From Miltoncostaea oceani (GTDB lineage Bacteria > Actinomycetota > Thermoleophilia > Miltoncostaeales > Miltoncostaeaceae): DNA of 64,000 bases. This document shows, one piece after another, positions 63,715 through 64,000 of the stretch. Made by a program: the position numbers and the translations under genes. Under the pieces are notes generated by a model. That model was not told the origin of the DNA, did no database searches, and saw only the letters and a list, made by a program, of their open reading frames with translations. The stretch's first letter is position 1. Every line of letters starts with the position of its first letter. The DNA is taken from positions 248,001 to 312,000 of the forward strand of contig NZ_CP064357.1 in assembly GCF_018141545.1 (NCBI RefSeq). The letters run 5' to 3'.

Positions 63715-64000
63715 CGGCCCAAACCTGGCAGGCGACTGGAGAGAAGTCCCCGTTTGTGAGGGGCGCGACGGGCCCTGTGCGATCCCGCGTCAGTGCGGAT
63801 GCGATAAGAGTTGTGCGCGTCGTCGCGGGGGCGCATGTTCGGGACGTAAAGAACAGAGGGAACGAGAAGAGAGCGAGCGGACGACCCCACCCACTCTCAG
63901 ATGCCTTCGGGCTTTCTCTGCGTCGCCACACTCAGCCCTTCTCGCCCCCTCTGATCTTTCGCCTACTCGCCCGGACCCCGGTGGCCCCTATGAGTGGAAC

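Overview
The window is GC-rich (roughly 70 percent by eye) and almost fully coding, with short intergenic gaps, many ATGA/TGATG stop-start overlaps, GTG starts, three ECF sigma factor/membrane-partner pairs and many signal-peptide proteins with Arg- or Pro-rich tails. This fits a high-GC actinobacterium. The secreted protein style suggests the Thermoleophilia/Solirubrobacterales side, but that is an impression and not a proof. No rRNA, tRNA, CRISPR array, insertion sequence or replication origin was seen.

Layout. 1-2.9 kb: a truncated solute-binding/VWA surface protein and a coiled-coil membrane partner. 3-5.4 kb: a GIY-YIG-like protein and an ECF sigma factor with its membrane partner. 5.5-9.6 kb: exported proteins, including three two-gene modules (a small Cys-containing secreted protein followed by a second exported protein). 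9.9-12.7 kb: small membrane proteins, a second ECF sigma factor and partner. 12.8-22.5 kb: an NAD salvage and recycling regulon: pnuC-nadR; nadE divergent from pncB-unknown-pncA-nrtR-nudix. Three matching palindromes (TTATAGCC-N5-GGCTATAA) stand in front of the three units and are the likely NrtR operators. 22.5-30.3 kb: mixed envelope and housekeeping genes (pentapeptide-repeat membrane protein, M23 peptidase, gmk, secreted beta-helix protein, fatty acid desaturase, HNH nuclease).

30.4-50.8 kb: many small uncharacterised genes with a plasmid/phage flavour (J-domain protein, HExxH protein, ArdC-like protein, P-loop kinase, RTDGPA-repeat protein, SWIM zinc finger, NT5C-like HAD phosphatase, DUF4259) mixed with dnaK and tyrS. 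At least eight of them, including TyrS, begin with the same short basic tag M-x-R-G-R. 50.8-64 kb: exported proteins, a subtilase-like protein with a degraded oxyanion site, a third ECF sigma factor with an RskA-like anti-sigma factor, a WGR-domain protein, a CAP-like protein, a 5'-3' exonuclease, and a large canonical secreted subtilase.

Across the window many genes have no Shine-Dalgarno sequence and instead carry a TAnnnT hexamer ending 6-7 nt before ATG/GTG, so leaderless mRNAs look common. The points most worth following are the NrtR regulon with a duplicated catalytic-Cys segment in PncA, the three secreted two-gene modules and their shared Cys domain, the M-x-R-G-R tag, and two genes whose best-placed start codon is ATC.
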